From: UBA1547 sp035399865
GTDB lineage: Bacteria > Patescibacteriota > Saccharimonadia > Saccharimonadales > Saccharimonadaceae
Assembly: GCA_035399865.1 (NCBI GenBank)
Contig: DAOPJW010000001.1
Location: 138,239-202,238 of the forward strand
Length of the DNA stretch: 64,000 bases
Reading direction: 5' to 3'
A program made the translations under genes and the position numbers. Shown here one piece after another: positions 43,384 through 51,613 of the stretch (position 1 is its first letter; each line of letters opens with the position of its first letter). The notes beneath the pieces were generated by a model. The model did not search any database. It saw only the letters and a list, made by a program, of their open reading frames with translations, and was not told the origin of the DNA.

Positions 43384-43953
43384 ATGGAAAAGATTGAAAA
43401 AGCTTTTCACATAATAAATAGATCTGATTTCGTTCCAGAAAGTACCAGAGACAAAGCTTTTATTGATATTCCGTTACCAATAGGTTATGGACAAACAATT
43501 AGCCAACCTTCGACAGTAAAAAGCATGTTGTACTGGCTTGACCTCAAGGTTAGTGAGAAGGTTCTAGATATCGGTTCTGGTTCCGGGTGGACAACAGCAT
43601 TATTATCTACAATTGTTGGCAGGGAAGGGAAGGTGTACGCTGTAGAATTAATCCCAGAATTATTGAAATTCGGAAAATTAAACTGTAAAAAAGTTGGTAT
43701 TAAAAACGCCAATTTTTACCTGGCAGGAAAAAATTATGGACTACCAAATTTTGCTCCTTTTGACAAAATATTAGTTAGTGCATCAGCTAATAGATTGCCA
43801 ATAGAGCTCATCTATCAATTGAAAATTGGAGGGAAAATTGTAATACCAGTATTGGACGATATTTTAGAAATTACAAAAACTAGTGATAAAAATTTCAAAA
43901 CAATCAATCATCCAGGATATATATTCGTACCATTAATTGATTATAAGAAATAA
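43384..43953 (+). CDS. pcm: Protein-L-isoaspartate O-methyltransferase family protein
   Basis: The 189-aa SAM-dependent methyltransferase has the PCMT pattern: FVPESTRDKAFIDIPLPIGYGQTISQP before the Rossmann fold, motif I VLDIGSGSGWTTALLS, motif post-I VYAVELIPEL and the later FDKILVSASANRLP. PCMT repairs isoaspartyl residues in aged proteins. Start 43384 (MEKIEKAF) is chosen because the predicted promoter lies 6 nt upstream; a longer frame begins at 43351 inside it. It is divergent from heliorhodopsin. Confidence 0.88.
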   Translation: MEKIEKAFHIINRSDFVPESTRDKAFIDIPLPIGYGQTISQPSTVKSMLYWLDLKVSEKVLDIGSGSGWTTALLSTIVGREGKVYAVELIPELLKFGKLNCKKVGIKNANFYLAGKNYGLPNFAPFDKILVSASANRLPIELIYQLKIGGKIVIPVLDDILEITKTSDKNFKTINHPGYIFVPLIDYKK

Positions 43954-43998
43954 TTTAATTTTATATTTGTAAAAAATAAAAATTAAATTATTTTATTA

Positions 43999-44027
43999 TT
44001 GAATAAATGCAATCATTATTCTAGAAT
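43999..44027 (+). promoter_or_regulatory. Promoter of the structured RNA at 44033
   Basis: TTGAAT (43999-44004) and TAGAAT (44022-44027) with a 17-nt spacer put transcription start at about 44034, exactly at the beginning of the closing helix of the RNA element. Confidence 0.65.
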
Positions 44028-44032
44028 GTTTT

Positions 44033-44320
44033 AAGGACCTTAATATTTTTAATTATCGAGCCACTAATAATTCATTTGAGAATCACTAAAAAAGGAGAGT
44101 GGTATTTTGAAATCGGAAAGTTCAACTAACCGAACCAAATTACATCCACGACCCGGTTTTCAGGATGAAATTAAACGCCAATTTCTTATATCAAAGAACA
44201 AGGTTGAATACGGTTGAATATTCTATAAATTGTATAATTGCCATAGAATAATCTTTAACTCTAATTAATCCGAAAAATTTTTAGTAAAAAATTATAAGTG
44301 GCTCGATTTTAAAGGTTCTT
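44033..44320 (+). ncRNA. Unidentified structured RNA with internal small ORF
   Basis: The 5' and 3' ends are held by two stacked helices: AAGGACCTT (44033-44041) with AAGGTTCTT (44312-44320, one G-U pair), and the perfect 11-bp ATCGAGCCACT (44055-44065) with AGTGGCTCGAT (44297-44307). A promoter lies at the 5' end and a strong terminator 44 nt beyond the 3' end. TCGGA (44113-44117) can pair with TCCGA (44269-44273) inside. No tmRNA T-arm, RNase P or SRP core sequence was found. A 36-codon frame with a Shine-Dalgarno lies within it. Confidence 0.6.
44107..44217 (+). CDS. Possible 36-aa basic protein inside the structured RNA
   Basis: TTG at 44107 lies 9 nt after AAGGAG (44092-44097) and opens a 36-codon frame ending at TGA 44215-44217. 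The product is hydrophilic and basic; its middle reads LHPRPGFQDEIKRQFLISKN. No family is recognised. The good Shine-Dalgarno and protein-like composition argue for translation, while its enclosure by long complementary arms argues that the RNA also has a structural role. Confidence 0.4.
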   Translation: MKSESSTNRTKLHPRPGFQDEIKRQFLISKNKVEYG

Positions 44321-44363
44321 TTATGAGAAATGACAACACAGTCTGTCCATCATAAACTTATTG

Positions 44364-44395
44364 CCCGGCTATTTTATTAGCCGGGTTTTTATTTT
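44364..44395 (+). terminator. Rho-independent terminator of the structured RNA
   Basis: CCCGGCTA (44364-44371) pairs perfectly with TAGCCGGG (44378-44385), 6-nt loop, followed by TTTTTATTTT. It ends just at the stop of the opposing rhodanese gene. Confidence 0.9.
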
Positions 44396-44792
44396 AATTA
44401 TCAGTTGTTACTTTTCCGCCAATTTTTTCCCAATTGTCTAAACTAGTAAGATTTATGACGTTATTAAAGCCATCTTTTTCTAATATTGCTTTTGCTTCTT
44501 TTGCACGAATGCCAGTTTTGCAATAAACATAAATAATTCCATCCAACGGTACATCAGGTTTTATTCCATTCTGGATGTCCAATAGGGGAATATTAATAGC
44601 ATCCTCGGCATGCTTTTCGGCATACTCTTCTGAAGTTCGAACATCAATGATTACTGCATTTTTTCCAACGTTTTCTTTTATTTGACTTATCGCTATATCA
44701 TAAATATCGTCTTTGCTGTAGTTATTTATGTACATATAAGCACCCACACCTATAATTGCTATCAATATCGCTAAACGTATAATTTTTTTCAT
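44394..44792 (-). CDS. Membrane-anchored rhodanese-domain protein
   Basis: The 132-aa protein has an N-terminal membrane helix (5-23) and an external single rhodanese domain with AVIIDVRTSEEYAEKHAEDAINIPL and the active-site loop VYCKTGIRAKEA (catalytic Cys). Such proteins handle sulfane sulfur or redox signals at the cell surface. It is 57 nt downstream of TsaC and follows the thioredoxin/CcdA genes on the same strand, supporting an extracytoplasmic thiol role. Confidence 0.88.
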   Translation of the reverse strand: MKKIIRLAILIAIIGVGAYMYINNYSKDDIYDIAISQIKENVGKNAVIIDVRTSEEYAEKHAEDAINIPLLDIQNGIKPDVPLDGIIYVYCKTGIRAKEAKAILEKDGFNNVINLTSLDNWEKIGGKVTTDN

Positions 44793-44849
44793 TTTTTCTC
44801 CTAATTGGTTAATTTTAAATAATATTTACATGTGCATTATTTTATAATA

Positions 44850-45401
44850 TTACCTTAACCTTATTATATTATTATTTTCAATTTTTATAATAGAAGAAGG
44901 TAATCTATCAGATAAATCACCGCCGTTAATATATAAATCGACTGATTTGCCAAAATATTTTTTTGCTTCTTTAATATTATTCGCGATAGGCATATTTGGT
45001 AAATTTGCACTTGAAGTAAGGAGAGGACCTGTTTCAAGTAATAAATCGTAAATTTTTTTATCAGATACAAGTCTAAATGCCAGACTCCCGACTCCAAGAT
45101 GTAAATATTTTAAAGTAGTTTCACAAGGAATAACTACACTGACTGATCCAGGCCAAAATCTTGAAGCAAGATCTAAACTATTTAAATCTATTCCTAAGCT
45201 TAACAATTGATTAAGATTGGATGCGATAATCGTTCCAGGTTTTTTATCGCGTTTTTTTAATTCGTATAGCCTTGCGACAGAAGTTTTATTTTTTGCCTGA
45301 GTCACAATTCCATAAACTGTATCTGTTGGAATAATACCGATTGCACCATTTTTTAATTTTTGCAGATTATTATTAGATATCTTAAAAGAATTTTGATTCA
45401 T
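44850..45401 (-). CDS. tsaC: L-threonylcarbamoyladenylate synthase (TsaC/YrdC)
   Basis: The 183-aa protein has the Sua5/YrdC fold signatures IGIIPTDTVYGIV, ARLYELKKRDKKPGTI, RFWPGSVSVVIP and GPLLTSSANLPNMP. It makes threonylcarbamoyl-AMP for the universal t6A37 tRNA modification. It is the short TsaC form without the Sua5 C-terminal domain. It lies 9 nt after the CcdA-like gene and probably shares its transcript. Confidence 0.92.
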   Translation of the reverse strand: MNQNSFKISNNNLQKLKNGAIGIIPTDTVYGIVTQAKNKTSVARLYELKKRDKKPGTIIASNLNQLLSLGIDLNSLDLASRFWPGSVSVVIPCETTLKYLHLGVGSLAFRLVSDKKIYDLLLETGPLLTSSANLPNMPIANNIKEAKKYFGKSVDLYINGGDLSDRLPSSIIKIENNNIIRLR

Positions 45402-45410
45402 TCACGAGCC

Positions 45411-46637
45411 CTAGCCAAACATTAGTATTTCAGGTTTAAATATCAATAACAGACCGATTATCAGCATTAATCCGCCACCGATTAAGCTTGAGTATCTGGA
45501 ATATTTCGTTGAAATACCTGTCATTTTTAGAGTAATCATCGCGATAATAAATATAATTAGATCGTCTATCATAAAGAATAATATATAAAGCAAGATGTAG
45601 CCGTAATATTGCCAATTTTCTAAATGGCTGAGCGTCAGTACCTGAGTATAAATTGCAGGTAAACCGGCCGAACAAACTAATTCCACAAGATTTACTGCAA
45701 ATGCTAACAAGATAATTCCACCGATTGCTATTAGCAGATTTTTTCTCGAAGCAATTTCTCGTAATTTTTCAAAAACTACTTTTCGCTCTTGTTTATTAGT
45801 TACCTCACAACCACCATCTTTATTTTCGATGCCTTTTTTAAAGCTGTAAGCTCCTCCGATAAGTGCTACCAAACCGATTATTATCCTTATCCAAGAAACA
45901 TAGCCAATAAATATAATCAAGTTCAACCAAGCAGCCATAAACAGGAAATAACAAAAAGCTGAAGCAAATATAAATATTGAACCGAGAATCCACATTTTTC
46001 TACGATCGTTAAAACCTAATAGTAAACTAATAAGAAATAGTAGCACCCACATAGCACATGGGTTAAATCCGTCTAACACTCCCATGATTATCGTCAATAG
46101 GGGCAATGAAAAATCTATAGTATTTATTTTACCTATAAATGGCAGACTAATAATTTTTGATTCTTTTGTTTCAATAGTTTGATTTTTTTGCTCTTCATCA
46201 TCTTTTTCATCAGATTTATTATTGTCATTGATAATTGAAGAGATTGAATCAGGACAAGTTGACACAACACATTCTTCAATTCTATCTTTAATTTCTTTGT
46301 CAGTTATTCCTTCTGAAAAACCGACAAATTCTTTATCACCAATAATCAAATAAGGGATGCCACTGACATTCGATCCAAGTTCACTGGAAACTTTTTTCAT
46401 CAATGTAGAATTAGTTTTGTTGTAATACACTTCATACTTATTGAGGCTTATATTTGGATAACTTGGCAAAAGTTCATTTAAAAATTTACTTTCTTTTTCA
46501 CAATGTGGACAACCATCACCCCAAAACATATAAATATCAAGGTTTGTTTCAGCCTTGACAGTACCACCAAATAACAAGCTGACAAAAAATACACAGACGA
46601 AGAGGATTGAAAAGAATTTAGCGATTTTTATTTTCAT
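45411..46637 (-). CDS. Thioredoxin-like/CcdA-like (DsbD-type) fusion membrane protein
   Basis: The 408-aa protein has a signal/anchor (about 8-28), an external thioredoxin-fold domain (about 32-125) with GDGCPHCEKES and the cis-Pro loop SGIPYLIIG, an acidic linker, and six to eight membrane helices. The membrane part has two Cys in DsbD/CcdA positions, GFNPCAMW and LVCSAGLP. It would pass electrons from cytosolic thioredoxin across the membrane to an external thiol. It overlaps the thioredoxin gene by 20 nt. The domain order differs from E. coli DsbD, which has its thioredoxin domain at the C-terminus. Confidence 0.87.
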   Translation of the reverse strand: MKIKIAKFFSILFVCVFFVSLLFGGTVKAETNLDIYMFWGDGCPHCEKESKFLNELLPSYPNISLNKYEVYYNKTNSTLMKKVSSELGSNVSGIPYLIIGDKEFVGFSEGITDKEIKDRIEECVVSTCPDSISSIINDNNKSDEKDDEEQKNQTIETKESKIISLPFIGKINTIDFSLPLLTIIMGVLDGFNPCAMWVLLFLISLLLGFNDRRKMWILGSIFIFASAFCYFLFMAAWLNLIIFIGYVSWIRIIIGLVALIGGAYSFKKGIENKDGGCEVTNKQERKVVFEKLREIASRKNLLIAIGGIILLAFAVNLVELVCSAGLPAIYTQVLTLSHLENWQYYGYILLYILFFMIDDLIIFIIAMITLKMTGISTKYSRYSSLIGGGLMLIIGLLLIFKPEILMFG

Positions 46638-46884
46638 TGATAGTATCTACAAGTTTTTCTTTTTTAATTTCACCTACGAGCCTTAGGAATTCCTTATTTT
46701 CTTTATCTAAAAAAATAAAAGTAGGCAGAGTTTGAATTTGATATTGATCAATCATTTCTTTCGAGGAATCAATGTCAAAATATTCGGTCTGTAACCAAGG
46801 ATTCTCTTTTTCAATTTCAGCCCATCTAGGTTTCATTACTAAACAACCTGGGCACCATACTGCACCAAATTTCAATACTTTCAT
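46618..46884 (-). CDS. Thioredoxin-like protein
   Basis: The 88-aa minimal thioredoxin has the active site FGAVWCPGCLVMKP (CPGC), YFDIDSS, and the cis-Pro motif QIQTLPTFIFLD. No signal peptide is present, so it is cytosolic and a natural electron donor for the overlapping CcdA-like protein. It is shorter than usual (about 105) at the C-terminus. Confidence 0.9.
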   Translation of the reverse strand: MKVLKFGAVWCPGCLVMKPRWAEIEKENPWLQTEYFDIDSSKEMIDQYQIQTLPTFIFLDKENKEFLRLVGEIKKEKLVDTINENKNR

Positions 46885-47001
46885 GAATTTTCCTCCTTTT
46901 TTAAAATATAATTAAAAATTATCTTAATCTTAAAAAATTTAAACGTAAATACAATTATACGATAATCGATAACAATTATGAAGTTTTTTAAGTAATAAAT
47001 T

Positions 47002-47050
47002 ATAACCACCAGATACTACTAATAATTCTATTATAGCTCTAGTGGTTATA
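47002..47050 (-). terminator. Possible terminator of the secreted protein/pilin pair
   Basis: ATAACCACCAG (47002-47012) pairs with CTAGTGGTTAT (47039-47049) with one mismatch, immediately after the stop at 47057 on the minus strand; a T-rich but interrupted tail follows. Confidence 0.5.
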
Positions 47051-47056
47051 TTATTA

Positions 47057-47338
47057 TTAAAATTTATCAAGTTCAGCTTGTAACTCTGTTAATGAAGCGT
47101 TACTTGCGTCTAAATCAACTGAGTCAATGACTGTAGTTGCCTCTTCTAAATCTGATGAGGATTCGATTTCAGGAGCTTCTGGAAGTTCCTCAACAAGTGC
47201 GTTTCCTTCAACATCAATAACTTCTGATGGATTACCGTTTAGGCGATCATAAACTATATATCCAGCTACTCCAATAATCGCAACAATTATTATTACAATA
47301 ATTACCTCTACGGCTGAAAAACCTTTTGATTTTGTCAT
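47057..47338 (-). CDS. Small type IV pilin-like protein
   Basis: The 93-aa protein begins MTKSKGFSAVEVIIVIIIVA: a short basic leader, G|F cleavage site, Glu at mature position 5 and a single hydrophobic helix, the class III prepilin pattern. The external part is short, acidic and has no cysteines, so it may be a minor pilin or accessory subunit. It overlaps the upstream secreted-protein gene by 4 nt. Confidence 0.75.
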   Translation of the reverse strand: MTKSKGFSAVEVIIVIIIVAIIGVAGYIVYDRLNGNPSEVIDVEGNALVEELPEAPEIESSSDLEEATTVIDSVDLDASNASLTELQAELDKF

Positions 47339-47925
47339 TGTGATATTCCTCCTTCGCTAGTTGTTTGGGGAGCTAGCTGAACAGCAGAAATTAAATTCTT
47401 AAGAGCTATTCTATAATCCTTAAGCGTATCGACCTGTGATTCGACTTGAACTTTATATTGACCTGCTACACCCTTTGGATCATCTTTATCACATCCGAAT
47501 TGACTTGAGGTATTAACAGAATTTTGTATGGCTAATTGAGCCGATTCTCTAGTTTCATTTACATTGCTTAATAATTGTTCGTAATTTTCAACGTTAATTT
47601 TATTACTATCAGCAAATCTTTGTACTTTTTCAGATATATTATTAAATAGATTTAACTGTCCTTGACCTAATTGATTCATTTTCGTAAACGTATTTTTTAT
47701 GCGATTTGAACTTTGTTCACAAATTTTTCTTTTGTTTTCATCTAATTTTCCTGAACCATTAGATTGACCTTGTTCAGCTGGCGATTGATTTGAACCACCA
47801 TTAGATTGACCGTCCACTCCTCCAGCATTATCGCTTATTGCTAGTGCAGTAGGCACTGTTAAAACTAGTGAGAGAGTTATCCCAGCAAATATAGTTTTAA
47901 ATGTGTGTAAATATTTAATTTTCAC
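47335..47925 (-). CDS. Secreted helical protein of unknown function
   Basis: The 196-aa protein has a signal peptide ending TALA (about 29), a Gly/Ser/Asn/Gln-rich linker (about 33-60) and a mainly helical domain with two cysteines (ICEQSSN and FGCDKDD). No known family is recognised. It is translated first in a two-gene unit with the pilin-like gene and is divergent from the ECF sigma-factor gene, so it may belong to that sigma factor's regulon. Confidence 0.7.
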   Translation of the reverse strand: MKIKYLHTFKTIFAGITLSLVLTVPTALAISDNAGGVDGQSNGGSNQSPAEQGQSNGSGKLDENKRKICEQSSNRIKNTFTKMNQLGQGQLNLFNNISEKVQRFADSNKINVENYEQLLSNVNETRESAQLAIQNSVNTSSQFGCDKDDPKGVAGQYKVQVESQVDTLKDYRIALKNLISAVQLAPQTTSEGGISQ

Positions 47926-48024
47926 ATTTTATCCTTTCTATAAAAAGCTTAAGCATTAAAGAGCATATAGTCAAGATTAGAATCAGTAAGTGAAATATTG
48001 TAAAAAATGAGATAATAGTAATAG

Positions 48025-48594
48025 ATGAATAAAGAGAAAATCATTACTGACGAAGATATTGTCTTGAAAGTGACAAACGGTGATATCGATGCTTACGGAG
48101 AATTAATGTTTAGATATGAACAAAAATTACTTAGATACGTAATTTATCTAACTAGAGATCAAATATCAACTATGGACGTAGTCCAAGACACTTTTATTAA
48201 AGCATATCAAAATATTAGGGGATTTAATCCAAAATTTAAGTTCTCTTCCTGGATATACAGGATAGCTCATAACGAAGCTATGAACGCATTAAAAAAAGAA
48301 CGTCACATTAATCGAAATATTAAAATCGAGAGTGTAGCTAATAACGATAGTGAATCAGAAATAATTAAAAAAATCGACAGAGCTATACTTAATAATAATC
48401 TTAAAATTTGTCTAGATGAATTAGATAACAAATACCGTGAGATATTAATGCTCCAATATTTTGAAAATATGAAATATTCAGAAATTTCCGACATATTAAG
48501 GATCCCGATTGCCACAGTTGGAGTCAGATCTGCACGAGCTAAAGCAATACTTAAAAAAATATGTCAAAATAAGGGAGTTAATTATGAAATATAA
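48025..48594 (+). CDS. ECF-type RNA polymerase sigma factor
   Basis: The 189-aa protein has sigma region 2 (YGELMFRYEQKLLRYVIYL, STMDVVQDTFIKAYQNI, FKFSSWIYRIAHNEAMNAL) and region 4 (LDELDNKYREILMLQYFENM, KYSEISDILRIPIATVGVRSARAKAIL). It directs RNA polymerase to a stress regulon. A GATAAT box lies 8 nt before the ATG without a Shine-Dalgarno. The next gene, overlapping by 11 nt, encodes a membrane protein in the usual place of an anti-sigma factor. Confidence 0.94.
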   Translation: MNKEKIITDEDIVLKVTNGDIDAYGELMFRYEQKLLRYVIYLTRDQISTMDVVQDTFIKAYQNIRGFNPKFKFSSWIYRIAHNEAMNALKKERHINRNIKIESVANNDSESEIIKKIDRAILNNNLKICLDELDNKYREILMLQYFENMKYSEISDILRIPIATVGVRSARAKAILKKICQNKGVNYEI

Positions 48595-49048
48595 AAAACA
48601 CATTATTTCAAAAAAGGTTTTAGAACGCATAAAAACAGGTGAGGTTAGTATGCGTCCTGCGATTTACTTTAGTTTATTATCAGTATCAATAATTATCACT
48701 AGTATATTACTAGGCGTCGTAATGTCTTATTTATCAAGTATTTTGTTTTTTTGGACAAAAATTATAATTAGTGATTCAAAATCATACGGTTTACAACGTA
48801 ATTTAAATGAAATAATTTCAACCTTTCCATGGTGGACAATAATATTATTTGTCATTCTATTGGTATTTATAATTTTCTTAATTCGTAGATATGGTAATTT
48901 ATATAGACAAAAATCGGAACATATTTTGATAATAATATTGTCCGCAACTTTAATTATAGGATTCGTTATGTCGAATTTTAACATTGGAAGATTAAACCAT
49001 TCAGGACGCAATAATAATCAAGAAATTCCACGTTGGCAAATCAAATGA
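48584..49048 (+). CDS. Three-helix membrane protein, possible anti-sigma partner
   Basis: The 154-aa protein starts at ATG 48584, 8 nt after AAGGGA, inside the end of the sigma gene. A short cytosolic N-terminus (YKKHIISKKVLERIKTGEVSMRP) precedes three membrane helices (about 27-52, 80-100, 112-130). The N-terminus is too short for a classical anti-sigma domain and lacks the HxxxCxxC zinc motif, but position and coupling point to a regulator of the sigma factor. Confidence 0.65.
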   Translation: MKYKKHIISKKVLERIKTGEVSMRPAIYFSLLSVSIIITSILLGVVMSYLSSILFFWTKIIISDSKSYGLQRNLNEIISTFPWWTIILFVILLVFIIFLIRRYGNLYRQKSEHILIIILSATLIIGFVMSNFNIGRLNHSGRNNNQEIPRWQIK

Positions 49049-49112
49049 AATAAATATTAGTCATTGATTGTAATATATATGCAAACAAAATTATAAATAA
49101 GGAGATTTGCAT

Positions 49113-49520
49113 ATGAACAAAGTATTAACTTTAAGTGTTATAACGGGATTAGTAATAATAGGTGGGTTAGTTTCTTACCCATTAATAGCTGGTGCACAAA
49201 CGGCTCAAAATCAACATAATTTTAATAATAAAGGTTATGGGAATGGGTTAGAGATTAAAGCAGAAGCTATGAATATGACAGTAGATCAACTAAAAGACCA
49301 ACTTCAAACAAAAACTATTCAACAAATAGCTTTAGAGAAAGGAATGACAACAGATCAATATAAAGAGAAAATTAGAGAAATATCAAAGAGTCATTGGAAA
49401 GAAATTGGCCTAAGTGATGAAGAGATTCAAGAAAGAACACAAAAACAACAAGACCGACAGGCTAATTGCGATGGCAGTGGATTAAATCAGAATAAGTACG
49501 GCCTTTCAAACAAAAGATAG
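49113..49520 (+). CDS. Secreted small helical protein
   Basis: The 135-aa protein has a signal peptide (MNKVLTLSVITGLVIIGGLV, cleavage after IAGAQ near 28) and a soluble acidic helical domain with two predicted repeats, MNMTVDQLKDQLQTKTIQQI and KGMTTDQYKEKIREI. These resemble the short LxxxL helical repeats of envelope stress proteins. It starts at ATG 49113, 8 nt after AAGGAG. It follows the sigma/membrane pair and may be its target. Confidence 0.7.
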   Translation: MNKVLTLSVITGLVIIGGLVSYPLIAGAQTAQNQHNFNNKGYGNGLEIKAEAMNMTVDQLKDQLQTKTIQQIALEKGMTTDQYKEKIREISKSHWKEIGLSDEEIQERTQKQQDRQANCDGSGLNQNKYGLSNKR

Positions 49521-49536
49521 AGAAAAAAAATTTAAA

Positions 49537-49575
49537 AAGCCCACGAACGTATAATACGTCGTGGGCTTATTGGAT
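49537..49575 (+). terminator. Terminator, possibly bidirectional
   Basis: AAGCCCACG (49537-49545) pairs with CGTGGGCTT (49560-49568), and inside ACGTA pairs with TACGT. It lies between two convergent genes; A-rich sequence on the left and ATT on the right give moderate T-tracts in both directions. Confidence 0.75.
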
Positions 49576-49597
49576 TAGAATAGGCATTATAATAAAA

Positions 49598-50872
49598 TTA
49601 CTTTGGTATATATACACTTTTCATAGTGTAACTATCCATAGGAAGGTCACTTGTTAATGTGCCGTTGTCACTGATGGCATAAATAATCAATCTAGTGCCA
49701 GGTATTTGGGGCAATCCATTAACGGTAAACCCTTGATTAACCTTGCTGATATTGCCAACTCTTTCACCAAAATTGTTATATAACAGCAGTCTGGTGATAT
49801 TTTGACCAGTGACATGTAATACATATTCTCCATTTACTAATGTTAACTCAGTATTCATAACCGGCTTAATATAGTCTATTGGGAGCCCAGCACATGTATA
49901 GTTTACGTAAAAACTCTTTGACGACATTTTATCGTCACCCTGCGTACTAAAGGCTGTAACTAATAGCTGACTTGCCTGATATTTTTTCTCAGGCCATTTC
50001 AATCTGGCTGTAGCATTGTCTGTACCTACTGGACGCAAACTCATCCAATTTACAATTTTCTGAGGAGAGTTAGGATCATTCTGGTTGATTATTAAATCAA
50101 CGTTTACATGATCGACGTTTATGCAATTTTTAAACTCCAACACCATACTTTCACCTTCTGACCATATCATTGGCAGATAGATTGGTATTAAATTTGTACT
50201 ACTTCCTATAATGCTAAAGTCAACCCATTTAATACCCATAGTGTTCTGGGTTTCTGTCAGAGCCGAAAACGCATACACGTACCATGTGTAATTACCTACA
50301 GCTAAATCTTGTTTAGTTAAACTCCAATCGGTTCCATTAAAGACCATAGACCCAATATCTCTACCGGTCTTATCTTTGACTTTAATATGATTAATTGGAC
50401 CCTGTACTCCACTTAATTTAATAGTGGCACTTTTTCCAGAAACTTTAACGTCAACGTTAAACATCGGAACAGTTGTTTTCGAGTAGTCATTTACACCATT
50501 TTTAATATTTATTGCGAATGACTTCGTCGAAGTAACGGCTGTAGTTTCATCAGGGGACGAATATGCTACCATTTTAATAATATGTTCACCGTCTTGTACG
50601 TTTTTTATTCCGTACATAAAACCTGTTGGCGTTTGGTTCATTGACGCAATGAAGTTCCCATTTGCATCAAAAATTTTCAGATGATCGACAAAAAAACAAT
50701 CTTCCGTGAAAACCATGATTACACCATCCTGATAATAAGCAGATGCTGTGAAGAATGGTTCACCATTGACTGATCTTTGGATACCTCCTCCAGCAAAAAC
50801 GGGACCGACACAACTAAACATCAACACAAAAAACATGATAGCAACTAACAGAATTTTCGGACGACATTTCAT
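49598..50872 (-). CDS. Secreted protein with repeated Ig-like domains
   Basis: The 424-aa protein has a signal peptide (about 1-28, ending PVFAGG) and four beta-sandwich-like units of about 100 residues. Each has a pattern of a hydrophobic strand, (V/I)DH(L/V)xxx(D/N), GxxIGSM or GNFIASM, and a GxYxWxVYAFS-type C-terminal strand. It has four cysteines and no membrane anchor or sorting signal. The repeats resemble bacterial Ig-like folds of surface or carbohydrate-associated proteins. A stem-loop downstream ends the transcript. Confidence 0.65.
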   Translation of the reverse strand: MKCRPKILLVAIMFFVLMFSCVGPVFAGGGIQRSVNGEPFFTASAYYQDGVIMVFTEDCFFVDHLKIFDANGNFIASMNQTPTGFMYGIKNVQDGEHIIKMVAYSSPDETTAVTSTKSFAINIKNGVNDYSKTTVPMFNVDVKVSGKSATIKLSGVQGPINHIKVKDKTGRDIGSMVFNGTDWSLTKQDLAVGNYTWYVYAFSALTETQNTMGIKWVDFSIIGSSTNLIPIYLPMIWSEGESMVLEFKNCINVDHVNVDLIINQNDPNSPQKIVNWMSLRPVGTDNATARLKWPEKKYQASQLLVTAFSTQGDDKMSSKSFYVNYTCAGLPIDYIKPVMNTELTLVNGEYVLHVTGQNITRLLLYNNFGERVGNISKVNQGFTVNGLPQIPGTRLIIYAISDNGTLTSDLPMDSYTMKSVYIPK

Positions 50873-51005
50873 ACAATCCCTTCCTTTCTAATCCAAATTG
50901 TGAATACTACCGTTTATAATAAAATCGGTAATTCTTTTGCTAAATATAGCAAACATTTATATTATAACATAACCGATAAAAATTTACAACTTTAAAGATT
51001 AGGAA

Positions 51006-51605
51006 CTACCAAATATCTCTTTTATCGGCTTTAAACAACCAAGCAATAACATATTGAAAAATAAATAAGGTAAGCGAAATTATACTCAAAAAATAACCGA
51101 CGACTTGAGCTACTTCATAATTAATTAAGTTACTTTCTGTAAACCTAAAAATATATACTAACAAAGTCGCAACAGCGATTAGAATCATTTTTATTATTGC
51201 CACCAATTCGGCAGTAATTTTAATTCTATACTTTTTAGTAAGTTTTTTATTAGAAATTTTAATTAAACCTGGAGTTAACGTTTCGGCTGATTGATGAACG
51301 ATTTTTTTACTAATCTGAACAGCAGATATCGGCATTTTTATAAAAGCATATATCGTTAAAATTATCATTAAACTTAACACAACAACACTAATAATTATTA
51401 ATAAGCTCTCGGGGATATTTATTAAATTAATTGGTGTTACTGCTATTTTATTTTCGTTAATAAATATTGAAAAAATGTAATCTTTATACTCGCCAAAATA
51501 TAGTACGATTATCCAAATCCACAATAAAAAGCAAGAAAAATAACCAAAAACACCGATGCTATTAGTAATAATTTTACTTATATTGTATTTTGTTTTTTTG
51601 TTCAT
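51006..51605 (-). CDS. Integral membrane protein of unknown function
   Basis: The 199-aa protein has four hydrophobic helices (about 14-36, 66-90, 132-150, 168-188), with a basic loop containing SKKIVHQSAETLTPGLIKISNKKL between helices 2 and 3. No family is recognised. It begins 8 nt after the pilin-propeller gene, so it is probably co-transcribed and may help export or anchor it. Confidence 0.65.
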   Translation of the reverse strand: MNKKTKYNISKIITNSIGVFGYFSCFLLWIWIIVLYFGEYKDYIFSIFINENKIAVTPINLINIPESLLIIISVVVLSLMIILTIYAFIKMPISAVQISKKIVHQSAETLTPGLIKISNKKLTKKYRIKITAELVAIIKMILIAVATLLVYIFRFTESNLINYEVAQVVGYFLSIISLTLFIFQYVIAWLFKADKRDIW

Positions 51606-51613
51606 ATTATTCC

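Noticed and set aside
43291..43410. N-terminal extension of heliorhodopsin to 43410
   Set aside because: The extension would overlap the divergent promoter and the methyltransferase start; Met at 43290 fits the family start.
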